From Lachnospiraceae bacterium UBA1766 (GTDB lineage: Bacteria; Bacillota; Clostridia; Lachnospirales; Lachnospiraceae), in assembly GCA_002314715.1 (NCBI GenBank), contig DCGY01000042.1:262-12165 (forward strand): a stretch of DNA of 11,904 nucleotides, read 5' to 3'. The position numbers were made by a program, and so were the translations under genes. The notes below the pieces were generated by a model. It saw nothing but the letters and a program-made list of their open reading frames with translations, ran no database searches and was not told the DNA's origin. This document shows, in pieces, positions 1-6,726 of this stretch. Position 1 is the stretch's first letter. Every line of letters starts with the position of its first letter.

Positions 1-24
1 AAGTTAAAGGATTATTTGGATTAA
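1..24 (+). CDS. rpoD: 3' end of primary sigma factor gene (partial)
   Basis: The first eight codons, in frame 1, read K-L-K-D-Y-L-D-stop. This resembles the extreme C-terminus of Firmicute SigA/RpoD, where region 4.2 ends in a tail such as RSK(R/K)LKDFL(D/E). The methyltransferase gene that follows (trmK) is a usual downstream neighbour of rpoD in Firmicutes, which supports the call. Only seven residues are visible, so the identification rests on tail similarity plus gene order. Nothing can be said about the rest of the protein. The stop codon lies five bases before the trmK start, suggesting cotranscription. Confidence 0.7.
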   Translation, partial: KLKDYLD

Positions 25-29
25 TTGGC

Positions 30-755
30 ATGAAAAAGAAAGAAGAAATCAGCCTGTCCATGCGATTAAAGGCCTTAACGGATATGGTAACCGTAGGGAA
101 TACAGTTGCCGATGTTGGGTGCGATCATGGTTTCCTGTCCATTTATCTGGTACAGCACAAAATCAGTCCCAAGGTACTGGCCATGGATGTGCGCAAAGGA
201 CCGCTTCAGGCGGCAACGCAGCATATTCGGGAAGCAGGGCTGGAGTCTTGCATAACCACCCGGTTATCCGATGGATTGGAAAAAATGGACGTGGGAGAGT
301 GCGAGAGTCTGGTGGTGGCCGGTATGGGCGGCAAACTGATGCAGAAGATATTGACAGATAATCGCGAGAAAACCCGTTCGCTAAAAGAAATGATTTTGCA
401 ACCTCAGTCGGAGATTTCGGAGTTTCGCCAGTTCCTTCGACAGGAAAAATTGCAGATATTGGATGAAAATGTTTTGGTGGAGGCAGGGAAATATTACTTT
501 ATGATGCGGGTTGTTCCGGTGGAAGAAGTGCCTGCCGAGGAAAGAGATTTGCAACCGGTTTTTGATGCCTATGGGAAAACGGTATTGTTAAAGAAACATC
601 CGGTGTTGTTAGAGTATTTGGAAAAGCGCAGGGAGGTTTTGACCAAGCTTTGTGAAGAACTGGAGAAAAGCTCAAAGGAGAAGACCAAGATTCGATTGCA
701 GGAAGTGGAAGCCGAACGCAAAATGGTATTGGATGCATTAAAGTTTTACGAATAA
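30..755 (+). CDS. trmK: tRNA (adenine(22)-N1)-methyltransferase TrmK
   Basis: This 241-residue class I SAM-dependent methyltransferase of the TrmK (YqfN) family methylates N1 of A22 in the D-loop region of tRNAs in the cytoplasm. Visible motifs are the LSMRLKAL N-terminus typical of the family, SAM-binding motif I DVGCDHG at residues 28-34, AGMGG at 97-101 and the catalytic-site LQPQS at 123-127. A charged helical C-terminal region (about 185-240), probably the family's coiled coil, follows. Length is normal for TrmK. The start at 30 was chosen because it lies just after the rpoD stop and keeps the LSxRL segment. The ribosome site is weak (AAAGGA is far upstream), and an internal ATG at 60 would cut that segment. 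The 21-base gap to the kinase gene suggests one operon. Confidence 0.93.
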   Translation: MKKKEEISLSMRLKALTDMVTVGNTVADVGCDHGFLSIYLVQHKISPKVLAMDVRKGPLQAATQHIREAGLESCITTRLSDGLEKMDVGECESLVVAGMGGKLMQKILTDNREKTRSLKEMILQPQSEISEFRQFLRQEKLQILDENVLVEAGKYYFMMRVVPVEEVPAEERDLQPVFDAYGKTVLLKKHPVLLEYLEKRREVLTKLCEELEKSSKEKTKIRLQEVEAERKMVLDALKFYE

Positions 756-776
756 AACAGGTAAAGGGGTGGCGTA

Positions 777-2432
777 ATGTATACTGTAAGTGTAAACGGA
801 AACAGCAGAGAATTTACGGAAGGAAGTACCTATGAGGATATCGCAAAGCTTTATCAGAAGGATTATGATAACCTGATTAATGTGGTATCTGCAGACGGTA
901 AAATCAAGGAATTATTCAAGGAAATAACCGAGGATTGTGAAGTGAAGTTCTTTACCCGCAAAGATGATGTGGGATATAAAACTTACGTGAGAACCGCAAC
1001 CATGCTCTTTACAAAAGCAGTTTGTGATTTGTTTGGAGAAGAGACGGCCAGAAAGACAAAGGTGAACTTCTCTATCGGTGGCGGTTTATATATTGATTCG
1101 GATGGTTTGATTGCTGCCACAGAGGAAAATGCTTCTGCCATTAAAGCGAAGATGCAGGAATTGGTTGCAAAGAAAATTCCGTTCAAAAAAGCATCCTATC
1201 CGATGGATGTGGCAATGAAGCTTTTCCGTGATCATGGAATGGAAGACAAGATAAAGCTTTTCCGCTATCGTAGAAGCTCAGCAGTGAATATCTATGAGTT
1301 GGATGGCTACTATGATTATTTCTACGGTTATATGATGCCAAACACCGGGTATGTGGAACTGTTTGATGTAGTTTTATATGATGAGGGCTTTATGCTTCTT
1401 TTACCCAGCAAAGAAAAGCCGATGGAAGTAGCACCTTTAAGCAACCGAAAAAAACTGTATCAGACTTTAAAGGAAAGTGACAAATGGAGCAAGAAGGTCG
1501 GAATTGAAACAGTTGGTGACCTGAATGATCAAATTTGTAATGGTTCCTTAAGTGAACTGATTTTGGTGCAGGAAGCAAACCAGGAGCGTCGGATTGCAGA
1601 AATTGCCAGAGAAATTGTGGATCGTGGAAATGTGAAGTTTGTTATGATTGCAGGTCCTTCCTCTTCCGGAAAGACTTCTTTCTCGCACAGACTTTCCATT
1701 CAGTTAAGAACCCTTGGAAAGGTACCCCATCCGATTGCGCTGGATGATTACTTTGTAGACAGAGAGTTTACGCCCAAGGATGAGAACGGAAACTACAATT
1801 TCGAATGTCTCGGAGCCATGGATGTAAAGAAGTTCAACGAGGATATGGTTCGTCTGTTAAACGGCGAGCGTATTGAACTTCCCACCTTTAATTTTAAAAT
1901 CGGCAAAAGAGAGTATCTCGGAAATTATAAGCAGTTAGGTCCGGACGATATTTTGGTATTGGAGGGAATTCACGGACTGAATCAGCAAATGTCCTATGCA
2001 CTTCCGGAAGAGAGTAAGTTTAAGATTTACATCAGTGCATTGACTACCTTGAATGTAGATGCACATAATCGAATTCCCACTACAGACGGTCGTCTGCTTC
2101 GCCGTATGGTCAGAGATGCAAGAACCCGTGGGGCGGATGCAAAGCGTACAATCGGTATGTGGGCTTCCGTAAGACGCGGAGAAGAAGAGAATATTTTCCC
2201 CTTCCAGGAGGAAGCAGATGCAATGTTTAATTCCGCTCAGCTTTATGAATTGTCGTTGTTAAAGCAATTTGCGGAACCGTTGCTTTTCCAGATTACTCCG
2301 GAGGACCCGGAATACTATGAAGCAAAGAGACTGTTGAAATTCCTGGATTATTTCCTGAATGTATCCAGCGAAGCACTTCCCAATAATTCCATTTGTCGAG
2401 AGTTTGTGGGTGGCAGCTGCTTTAGAGTATAG
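777..2432 (+). CDS. Nucleoside (uridine-like) kinase with TGS/ThrRS-like N-terminus
   Basis: The 551-residue protein has two halves. Residues 1 to about 65 resemble a TGS domain. About 66-220 resemble the second additional domain of threonyl-/alanyl-tRNA synthetases, with no catalytic synthetase core. From about 270 there is a P-loop kinase of the uridine kinase/phosphoribulokinase group: Walker A GPSSSGKTS at 293-301, LDDYF at 322-326 (Udk LDDYY motif), and a lid-type RRMVRDARTRG segment. It probably phosphorylates a nucleoside (uridine/cytidine salvage), but the substrate cannot be read from sequence. The ribosome site AAAGGGGTGG precedes the ATG. The same TGS-kinase architecture is common in clostridia. 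The stop codon TAG is followed one base later by the rnpB promoter -35 box. Confidence 0.88.
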   Translation: MYTVSVNGNSREFTEGSTYEDIAKLYQKDYDNLINVVSADGKIKELFKEITEDCEVKFFTRKDDVGYKTYVRTATMLFTKAVCDLFGEETARKTKVNFSIGGGLYIDSDGLIAATEENASAIKAKMQELVAKKIPFKKASYPMDVAMKLFRDHGMEDKIKLFRYRRSSAVNIYELDGYYDYFYGYMMPNTGYVELFDVVLYDEGFMLLLPSKEKPMEVAPLSNRKKLYQTLKESDKWSKKVGIETVGDLNDQICNGSLSELILVQEANQERRIAEIAREIVDRGNVKFVMIAGPSSSGKTSFSHRLSIQLRTLGKVPHPIALDDYFVDREFTPKDENGNYNFECLGAMDVKKFNEDMVRLLNGERIELPTFNFKIGKREYLGNYKQLGPDDILVLEGIHGLNQQMSYALPEESKFKIYISALTTLNVDAHNRIPTTDGRLLRRMVRDARTRGADAKRTIGMWASVRRGEEENIFPFQEEADAMFNSAQLYELSLLKQFAEPLLFQITPEDPEYYEAKRLLKFLDYFLNVSSEALPNNSICREFVGGSCFRV

Positions 2433-2433
2433 T

Positions 2434-2462
2434 TTGACAAAAAACATTGTTTGCATTAAAAT
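2434..2462 (+). promoter_or_regulatory. Sigma-A promoter of rnpB
   Basis: A perfect -35 TTGACA (2434-2439), an exact 17-base spacer and -10 TAAAAT (2457-2462) sit directly before the RNase P RNA. Transcription would start near 2469, where the P1 helix begins. The -35 box begins only one base after the kinase stop codon. Confidence 0.88.
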
Positions 2463-2469
2463 GTGTGAT

Positions 2470-2815
2470 GGTAAGTAAGACAGACGATCGCGGCTGTAAA
2501 GTGATTTACAGGTGAGGAAAGTCCGGGCTTCATAGGGCAGGATGCCGGATAACGTCCGGTGAAGGTGACTTCAAGGCCAGTGCAACAGAGATATACCGCC
2601 GGGTTCGCCCGGTAAGGGTGGAAAGGCAGCTTAAGAGACTACCGTCCGACTGGTAACAGGCGGAGCCATGTAAACCCCATCCGAAGCAAGACCAAAAAGA
2701 AAGCGATAGGTTTGCCCGACCTGCTTTCAGGTGGGTCGCTTGATGCGGCTGGTAACAGCCGTACTAGATAGATGATCGTCCAACGACATAACCCGGCTTA
2801 TCGTTTTGCTTACAT
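2470..2815 (+). ncRNA. rnpB: RNase P RNA, bacterial type A
   Basis: This is the catalytic RNA of RNase P, which removes 5' leaders from pre-tRNAs together with the protein RnpA. Diagnostic conserved blocks are in order: GAGGAAAGTCCGGGC at 2514-2528 (P4/CR-I), GCAACAGAGA near 2581, AGGGTGGAAAGGC near 2616 (P10/11 region), GAAGCAAGACCAAA at 2683-2696 (CR-IV) and ACATAACCCGGCTTA near 2786 (CR-V). The P1 helix can be drawn from GTAAG (2471-2475) with CTTAC (2809-2813) and ACGAT (2484-2488) with ATCGT (2800-2804). The length of about 345 bases and these blocks fit type A rather than the Bacillus type B. Exact ends are inferred from the promoter and P1. Confidence 0.96.
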
Positions 2816-2825
2816 CAAATAAAAA

Positions 2826-2845
2826 CCTCGACTTTTTTGTCGGGG
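2826..2845 (+). other. Stem-loop 3' of rnpB without U-tract
   Basis: CCTCGAC (2826-2832) pairs with GTCGGGG (2839-2845) through one G-T wobble, with a loop of six Ts. No T-run follows the stem, so it is not a standard intrinsic terminator. It may protect or help process the RNase P RNA 3' end, or pause transcription before the following terminator. Confidence 0.55.
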
Positions 2846-2858
2846 AGATCCGAAAATG

Positions 2859-2900
2859 AAATCCCCTGAGGCGGTGTCCTTTCGGGGATTTTCCTTTTTT
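2859..2900 (+). terminator. Intrinsic terminator after rnpB
   Basis: AAATCCCC (2859-2866) pairs with GGGGATTT (2884-2891), with a partly paired inner loop (AGG with CCT), followed by TTCCTTTTTT. It ends only 16 bases before the start codon of the protease gene. That gene therefore has no visible promoter of its own downstream of this terminator. Confidence 0.75.
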
Positions 2901-2916
2901 ATGAAATGGAAGAAAA

Positions 2917-3672
2917 ATGAGTAAAAAAAGAGAAAAAAGCGCATATTTCATAAGTGTTTTTTTGCTTGCGCTGGTTTTGGCAGCTTGTGGTTCGTCGGTA
3001 GATAATATCCACATATCATCCGATTCACAGATGGTTTCGACAGATTCTTCGGATGCGATATGGGTTCCATCCGAAGACAGTGAAGGAAATCCGGGGGAAG
3101 ACGATTCGGTTTTGAAACAAATAGAAGCTTCTTTGGTATATGTGGTGTGTAAGGACCGGATGGGGAGCGGAGTGATTTACAAGGAAACGGAGAATGCCTA
3201 TATTATTCTAACGGCAGGGCATGTGATTTCGGAGGATGAAAACAGTGCACATATTACTTTTCCGGACGGAACCACTGTTTTGGGTGAAATTATTTCCAAT
3301 GCCAAGGGCAGAGATCTGGCCTTTTGCAGGGTGGAAAAGCCTGCGGGAGTACATGAACCGGTTGTGATAGAGAAAACTGCCTGCGACGTGTTGAAGTCTT
3401 CGGATGAAGTGTATGCATCGGGACAAGGTTACCTGGTTCCGGCTACCATATATTCCGGGCAGGTAGTAGCTGTGAATATCTTTTCGGAGGATTTGCAGAA
3501 GAATGTGATTACGACCAGTGCCAAATGCCAACCCGGTATGAGCGGCGGAGGGCTGTTTGATGCAAAAGGCCGGTTTCTGGGCCTGATTGTAGCAATGACA
3601 GAAGAACAGGAGGCGGTAGCGATTCCCTATATCAGTATTTTGGCCGAATCCATGTTGCTTGGTTTAGAATAA
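2917..3672 (+). CDS. Lipoprotein trypsin-like serine protease (HtrA-type fold, no PDZ)
   Basis: The 251-residue protein is predicted to be exported and lipid-anchored. It has a basic N-terminus, a hydrophobic segment and lipobox LAAC with Cys24, then a Ser/Asp-rich linker to about residue 65. The chymotrypsin-fold domain follows with a complete putative triad: His102 in TAGHV, Asp133 in GRDLAF, and Ser209 in GMSGGG. It resembles the protease domain of DegP/HtrA proteins but ends shortly after the fold, with no PDZ domain or transmembrane helix beyond the signal. Substrate is unknown; a cell-surface quality-control or processing role is inferred. The ribosome site GGAAG precedes the ATG at good spacing. 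No independent promoter is visible in the 101 bases after rnpB, so read-through or a promoter inside rnpB is implied. Confidence 0.88.
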   Translation: MSKKREKSAYFISVFLLALVLAACGSSVDNIHISSDSQMVSTDSSDAIWVPSEDSEGNPGEDDSVLKQIEASLVYVVCKDRMGSGVIYKETENAYIILTAGHVISEDENSAHITFPDGTTVLGEIISNAKGRDLAFCRVEKPAGVHEPVVIEKTACDVLKSSDEVYASGQGYLVPATIYSGQVVAVNIFSEDLQKNVITTSAKCQPGMSGGGLFDAKGRFLGLIVAMTEEQEAVAIPYISILAESMLLGLE

Positions 3673-3710
3673 TTTCATTTTTTCGGGACTTCTTTTTTAT
3701 TAGGGAATCA

Positions 3711-3739
3711 TTGACAATCCTTGGAAATTGTTAGAAAAT
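3711..3739 (+). promoter_or_regulatory. Promoter of the COG0523 GTPase pair, with overlapping dyad
   Basis: A consensus -35 TTGACA (3711-3716) lies 17 bases from GAAAAT (3734-3739, 4 of 6 matches). An imperfect inverted repeat, ACAAT (3714-3718) and ATTGT (3727-3731), overlaps the -35 box and spacer and could be an operator. I see no clear match to a canonical Zur or Fur box. Confidence 0.55.
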
Positions 3740-3750
3740 ATAAGGTAATG

Positions 3751-3773
3751 GATTAGACAGGAAATGTCTGATT
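3751..3773 (+). promoter_or_regulatory. Leader hairpin upstream of the His-rich GTPase
   Basis: GATTAGACA (3751-3759) can pair with TGTCTGATT (3765-3773) through a GGAAA loop, with two G-T wobbles. It would lie at the start of the roughly 59-base leader if the 3711-3739 promoter is used. No T-run follows, so it is not a terminator. It could stabilise the mRNA or bind a regulator; the function is unknown. Confidence 0.4.
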
Positions 3774-3804
3774 TTGGCCTTTAAGACAGAAAGGAAAGAG
3801 AAAA

Positions 3805-4932
3805 ATGACAAAGATTGACGTTGTATCCGGATTTTTGGGAGCTGGTAAAACAACTTTGATTAAGAAGCTTTTGAAGGAAGCTCTTGATGGTAGCCAGACG
3901 GTATTGATTGAAAATGAATTTGGTGAAATTGGTATTGACGGCGGTTTCTTAAAGGAAGCCGGTATTGAAATTAAAGAGATGAATTCCGGTTGTATCTGCT
4001 GTTCACTGGTGGGTGATTTCGGCACTTCCTTAAAGGAGGTTATCAGCACCTACGCTCCGGAAAGAATTTTGATTGAGCCCTCCGGTGTAGGCAAACTTTC
4101 GGATGTGTTAAAAGCTGTGGATGATGTGGCAGCGGAATTGAACGTGCAGGTAAACAGTGCGGTAGCGGTAGTTGATGCAACCAAGTGCAAGATGTATATC
4201 AAAAACTTTGGTGAGTTCTTTATCAACCAGATTGCTTACGCAGGAACCATCATCCTGAGCAGAACCGACAAGGCAAGCCAGGAGAAGATTCAGGAATGTG
4301 TGCAGATGATTCGTGAGCACAATGCAAAGGCCACAATCATTACCACTCCCTTGGACCAGTTGGAAGGTGCGACAATTTTAAGCACCATTGAGGGAGCTGA
4401 CAAATTAGAGGATTTATTGAGCCGGATGCTGGAAGAGGAGCATGAGCATCACCATCATCATGAACATGATGAGAACTGTACCTGCGGATGCCATGACCAT
4501 CATCACGACGACGATGACGATGATGACGACGAAGAGGAGCATGAACATCACCATCATCATGATGAAGAGGAACATGAACATCATCATCACGAACATGACG
4601 AGAACTGCACCTGCGGATGTCATGATCATGACCATCATCATCACCATCATCATCATGCAGATGAGGTATTCACCAGTTGGGGAATGGAAACACCGAAGGT
4701 ATACAGCAAGGAGGATATCAGCAGAATATTGACCGCTTTGGACAGTGGTGAATATGGCATGATTCTTCGTGCAAAGGGTATGGTTGCAGGAAACGACGGT
4801 ACCTGGATTTATTATGATTATGTACCGGAAGAGCAGGAAATCAGAAGCGGAAGCGCATTGGTTACCGGTAAAATCTGTGTCATCGGTAGCGAGTTGAAGG
4901 AAGAAGCTCTGAAGGAATTATTCCAGAAATAA
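3805..4932 (+). CDS. COG0523 (CobW-like) G3E GTPase with His/Asp/Cys-rich metal-binding insert
   Basis: This 375-residue cytoplasmic G3E-family GTPase is a putative metallochaperone. Visible features are Walker A GFLGAGKTT at 9-17, ENEFGEIGID at 37-46, the family metal-binding CxCC motif CICC at 63-66, EPSG at 91-94 and guanine-specificity SRTD at 152-155 (an NKxD variant). Residues 211-284 form an insert with 33 His, eight consecutive Asp (235-242) and six Cys. A CobW C-terminal-like domain follows (about 287-375). In this family GTP hydrolysis drives transfer of metals such as zinc, cobalt or nickel; His-rich inserts are thought to store or hand over metal. The metal here is unknown, with zinc the first guess. 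AGGAAAGAG is the ribosome site. The next GTPase follows 20 bases later, suggesting an operon. Confidence 0.92.
   Translation: MTKIDVVSGFLGAGKTTLIKKLLKEALDGSQTVLIENEFGEIGIDGGFLKEAGIEIKEMNSGCICCSLVGDFGTSLKEVISTYAPERILIEPSGVGKLSDVLKAVDDVAAELNVQVNSAVAVVDATKCKMYIKNFGEFFINQIAYAGTIILSRTDKASQEKIQECVQMIREHNAKATIITTPLDQLEGATILSTIEGADKLEDLLSRMLEEEHEHHHHHEHDENCTCGCHDHHHDDDDDDDDEEEHEHHHHHDEEEHEHHHHEHDENCTCGCHDHDHHHHHHHHADEVFTSWGMETPKVYSKEDISRILTALDSGEYGMILRAKGMVAGNDGTWIYYDYVPEEQEIRSGSALVTGKICVIGSELKEEALKELFQK
4462..4629 (+). repeat. Duplicated Cys/His module inside the GTPase
   Basis: Two 39-base copies (4462-4500 and 4591-4629) each encode EHDENCTCGCHDH (residues 220-232 and 263-275), differing only at synonymous positions. 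Between them lie Asp8 and His-rich blocks. The arrangement shows that the metal-binding insert grew by internal duplication while the protein sequence of the CxCxC module was kept. Confidence 0.9.
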
Positions 4933-4952
4933 GTGAGGAAGGGATGAATTTC

Positions 4953-5882
4953 ATGAAGCCCGTATATGTAATAAATGGTTTTTTGGAAAGCGGTAAGACA
5001 GAGTTTATTTGTTTTACGCTTTCACAGCCCTATTTTCAGATTAAAGGAAAAACACTGATTGTTCTTTGTGAGGAAGGAGAGGTCGAGTATGACGACGCTC
5101 TTTTGAAAAAAGCAAATGCAGTAGTGGAATTGATTGAAGAGGAAGAGGATTTTCAGCCTGCAAAGTTGACAGAACTGGAAAAGAAACACAAACCGGAGCG
5201 TATTATTATTGAGTATAACGGAATGTGGAATTACAAGAATATGAAGCTTCCCTGGTATTGGAAAATCGAACAGCAGATTACCACAATTGACGGTCGATCC
5301 TTCCCGATGTATTACACAAATATGAGATCACTGCTTGCGGAAATGATTCGTAAATCGGAAATGATTATTTTTAACCGATGCGACGGAATCGAGGATTTGA
5401 ACGTATATAAGCGTAATATCAAGGCAGTGAATCAGAACGCAGATGTGGTATTTGAGGGAAAAGATGGGGAAATCGATGAGATTTTCGAAGAGGATTTACC
5501 TTTTAATCTAAATGATAATCCCATTGTGTTGGACAATGAAGGTTATGGCATCTGGTACCTGGATTCTATGGACCATCTGGAGAGATATGTGGGTAAGACG
5601 ATTCAGTTTATAGCATTGGTAGTAAAGCCCGACAAGATGAAGGCCGGCTATTTCGTTCCCGGAAGAATGGCAATGACCTGTTGCGCGGATGATATGGCAT
5701 TTTTAGGATATGCATGCGAATACAAGGATGCAGCATCCTTACAGCCCAAGAGCTGGGTGAAGGTGACCGCTACCATCTCCAAAGAATATTGGGCGGACTA
5801 TCAGGGAGAAGGACCTATTCTGCATGCAATCAGCGTAGAACCTGCCAAGGCTCCCAAAGAGGAAGTTATCAGTTTCAGTTAA
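4953..5882 (+). CDS. Second CobW-like GTPase fused to a YcgQ-type (DUF1980) C-terminal domain
   Basis: The protein has 309 residues from the ATG at 4953. Walker A GFLESGKTE is at 9-17, EYNG at 87-90 stands in for EPSG, and NRCD at 141-144 is an NKxD equivalent. The CxCC metal motif of the upstream paralogue is absent, replaced by an acidic stretch (about 58-66). From about 205 the sequence changes to a domain resembling the C-terminal half of YcgQ/TIGR03943 proteins, with the hallmark RMAMTCCADD segment (238-247) and SWVKVTATI (267-275). YcgQ relatives are linked to COG0523 proteins and zinc limitation in Bacillus, so a metal-handling role with its neighbour is inferred. The start at 4953 puts GAGGAAGGG about 9 bases upstream and aligns the P-loop with the paralogue; the ATG at 4944 touches that site. 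Confidence 0.8.
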   Translation: MKPVYVINGFLESGKTEFICFTLSQPYFQIKGKTLIVLCEEGEVEYDDALLKKANAVVELIEEEEDFQPAKLTELEKKHKPERIIIEYNGMWNYKNMKLPWYWKIEQQITTIDGRSFPMYYTNMRSLLAEMIRKSEMIIFNRCDGIEDLNVYKRNIKAVNQNADVVFEGKDGEIDEIFEEDLPFNLNDNPIVLDNEGYGIWYLDSMDHLERYVGKTIQFIALVVKPDKMKAGYFVPGRMAMTCCADDMAFLGYACEYKDAASLQPKSWVKVTATISKEYWADYQGEGPILHAISVEPAKAPKEEVISFS

Positions 5883-5890
5883 ATAAAAAG

Positions 5891-5931
5891 ATGAATCTGC
5901 GTCACTCACATTTGTGGGCGACGCTTTTCAT
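5891..5931 (+). terminator. Intrinsic terminator after the GTPase pair
   Basis: GCGTC (5899-5903) pairs with GACGC (5920-5924). Inside, CTCACA (5905-5910) pairs with TGTGGG (5913-5918) across one A-C mismatch, with a two-base apex. TTTT follows, and ATGAA (5891-5895) with TTCAT (5927-5931) extends the base. A TCTAAT hexamer at 5933-5938 could be a -10 box for the next gene, but no good -35 accompanies it. Confidence 0.75.
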
Positions 5932-5955
5932 GTCTAATAGACTGGGGTAAATCGT

Positions 5956-6720
5956 ATGGACCAGGAAAAGGAAATACAACAGATTAAGAATCGTTTGAAG
6001 GATTTGGCGGATAAGTCTTTCAGCCAGAATATGTTTACCTTCACGGATTTTCTGGGGATGGGAGAGCAGGATATTTATTACCGTATGGAGAATGAATTGC
6101 ACTATGCGGGATGTACTTTTTTCGGTGGATTCGAAACGGCAGAACGCAGAATGTTGCGCTTCGGAAAAGAGGAGGAGCTTGGCTACACGGTGGAATTTCC
6201 GATTGTGTGCATTCACATTGAACCTTTGATGCATAAGTTTGCGGATTCCCTGTCTCACAGAGATTTTCTCGGAGCACTGATGAACTTGGGAATCGACCGC
6301 AGGCTGTTGGGAGATATAAGGGTGCTGGACAAAGAGGCTTATCTGTTCTGTGAGGATAAAATTGCCGAATATATTTGTGAACATTTGGATAAAGTAAAAC
6401 ATACCAGTGTGAAATGCTGTGTGACCGAGAATGTTACAAAGCTTCAGGCGGATGAACCACAAAGGGAAGTCCTACAGGTTGCATCTTCACGTATCGATGC
6501 GGTAATTTCCAAGGTTTACAATATGTCACGAGGAGATTGCGTCGAATACTTTCGGGCAGGAAAGGTGTTTGTGGGTGGTCGGATGTGTGAAAATAATTCT
6601 CGGATGCTGAAAAACGATGAAATAGTGAATGTTCGTGGTTTTGGCAAATTTCGGTTTCTGGAGGAACTGGGAGAGACGAAGAAAGGGAAAAAGAATATTG
6701 CGGTAGCAGTATTCCGTTAG
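5956..6720 (+). CDS. ylmH: YlmH-family S4-domain RNA-binding protein
   Basis: The 254-residue protein matches the YlmH family along its length. The N-terminal part contains the family-typical stretch SHRDFLGALMNLGIDRRLLGDI split around residues 100-121. A C-terminal S4 RNA-binding domain (about 177-230) has SRIDAVI, MSRG and FVGGRMCENNSRML elements. In Bacillus YlmH is linked to the cell-division cluster and, more recently, to ribosome-associated quality control, where S4 proteins bind stalled 50S-peptidyl-tRNA complexes. Here it lies outside the ylm-divIVA context, so a ribosome-linked role is inferred from family alone. The ribosome site is GGGGT, about eight bases from the ATG. The next gene starts six bases after the stop, suggesting translational coupling. 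Confidence 0.88.
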   Translation: MDQEKEIQQIKNRLKDLADKSFSQNMFTFTDFLGMGEQDIYYRMENELHYAGCTFFGGFETAERRMLRFGKEEELGYTVEFPIVCIHIEPLMHKFADSLSHRDFLGALMNLGIDRRLLGDIRVLDKEAYLFCEDKIAEYICEHLDKVKHTSVKCCVTENVTKLQADEPQREVLQVASSRIDAVISKVYNMSRGDCVEYFRAGKVFVGGRMCENNSRMLKNDEIVNVRGFGKFRFLEELGETKKGKKNIAVAVFR

Positions 6721-6726
6721 GGGGAA

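Noticed and set aside
2368..2374. Another GCGAAGC copy, inside the kinase gene
   Set aside because: It lies in coding sequence without the longer flanking stem and is probably chance.
3673..3804. Riboswitch ahead of the GTPase pair
   Set aside because: The leader is only about 60 bases with one simple hairpin and no conserved aptamer core that I recognise.
4414..4656. Met/Val-rich antisense open frame opposite the His-rich insert
   Set aside because: Its composition is just the reverse reading of CAT/CAC and GAT/GAC codon runs; no ribosome site or family similarity is seen.
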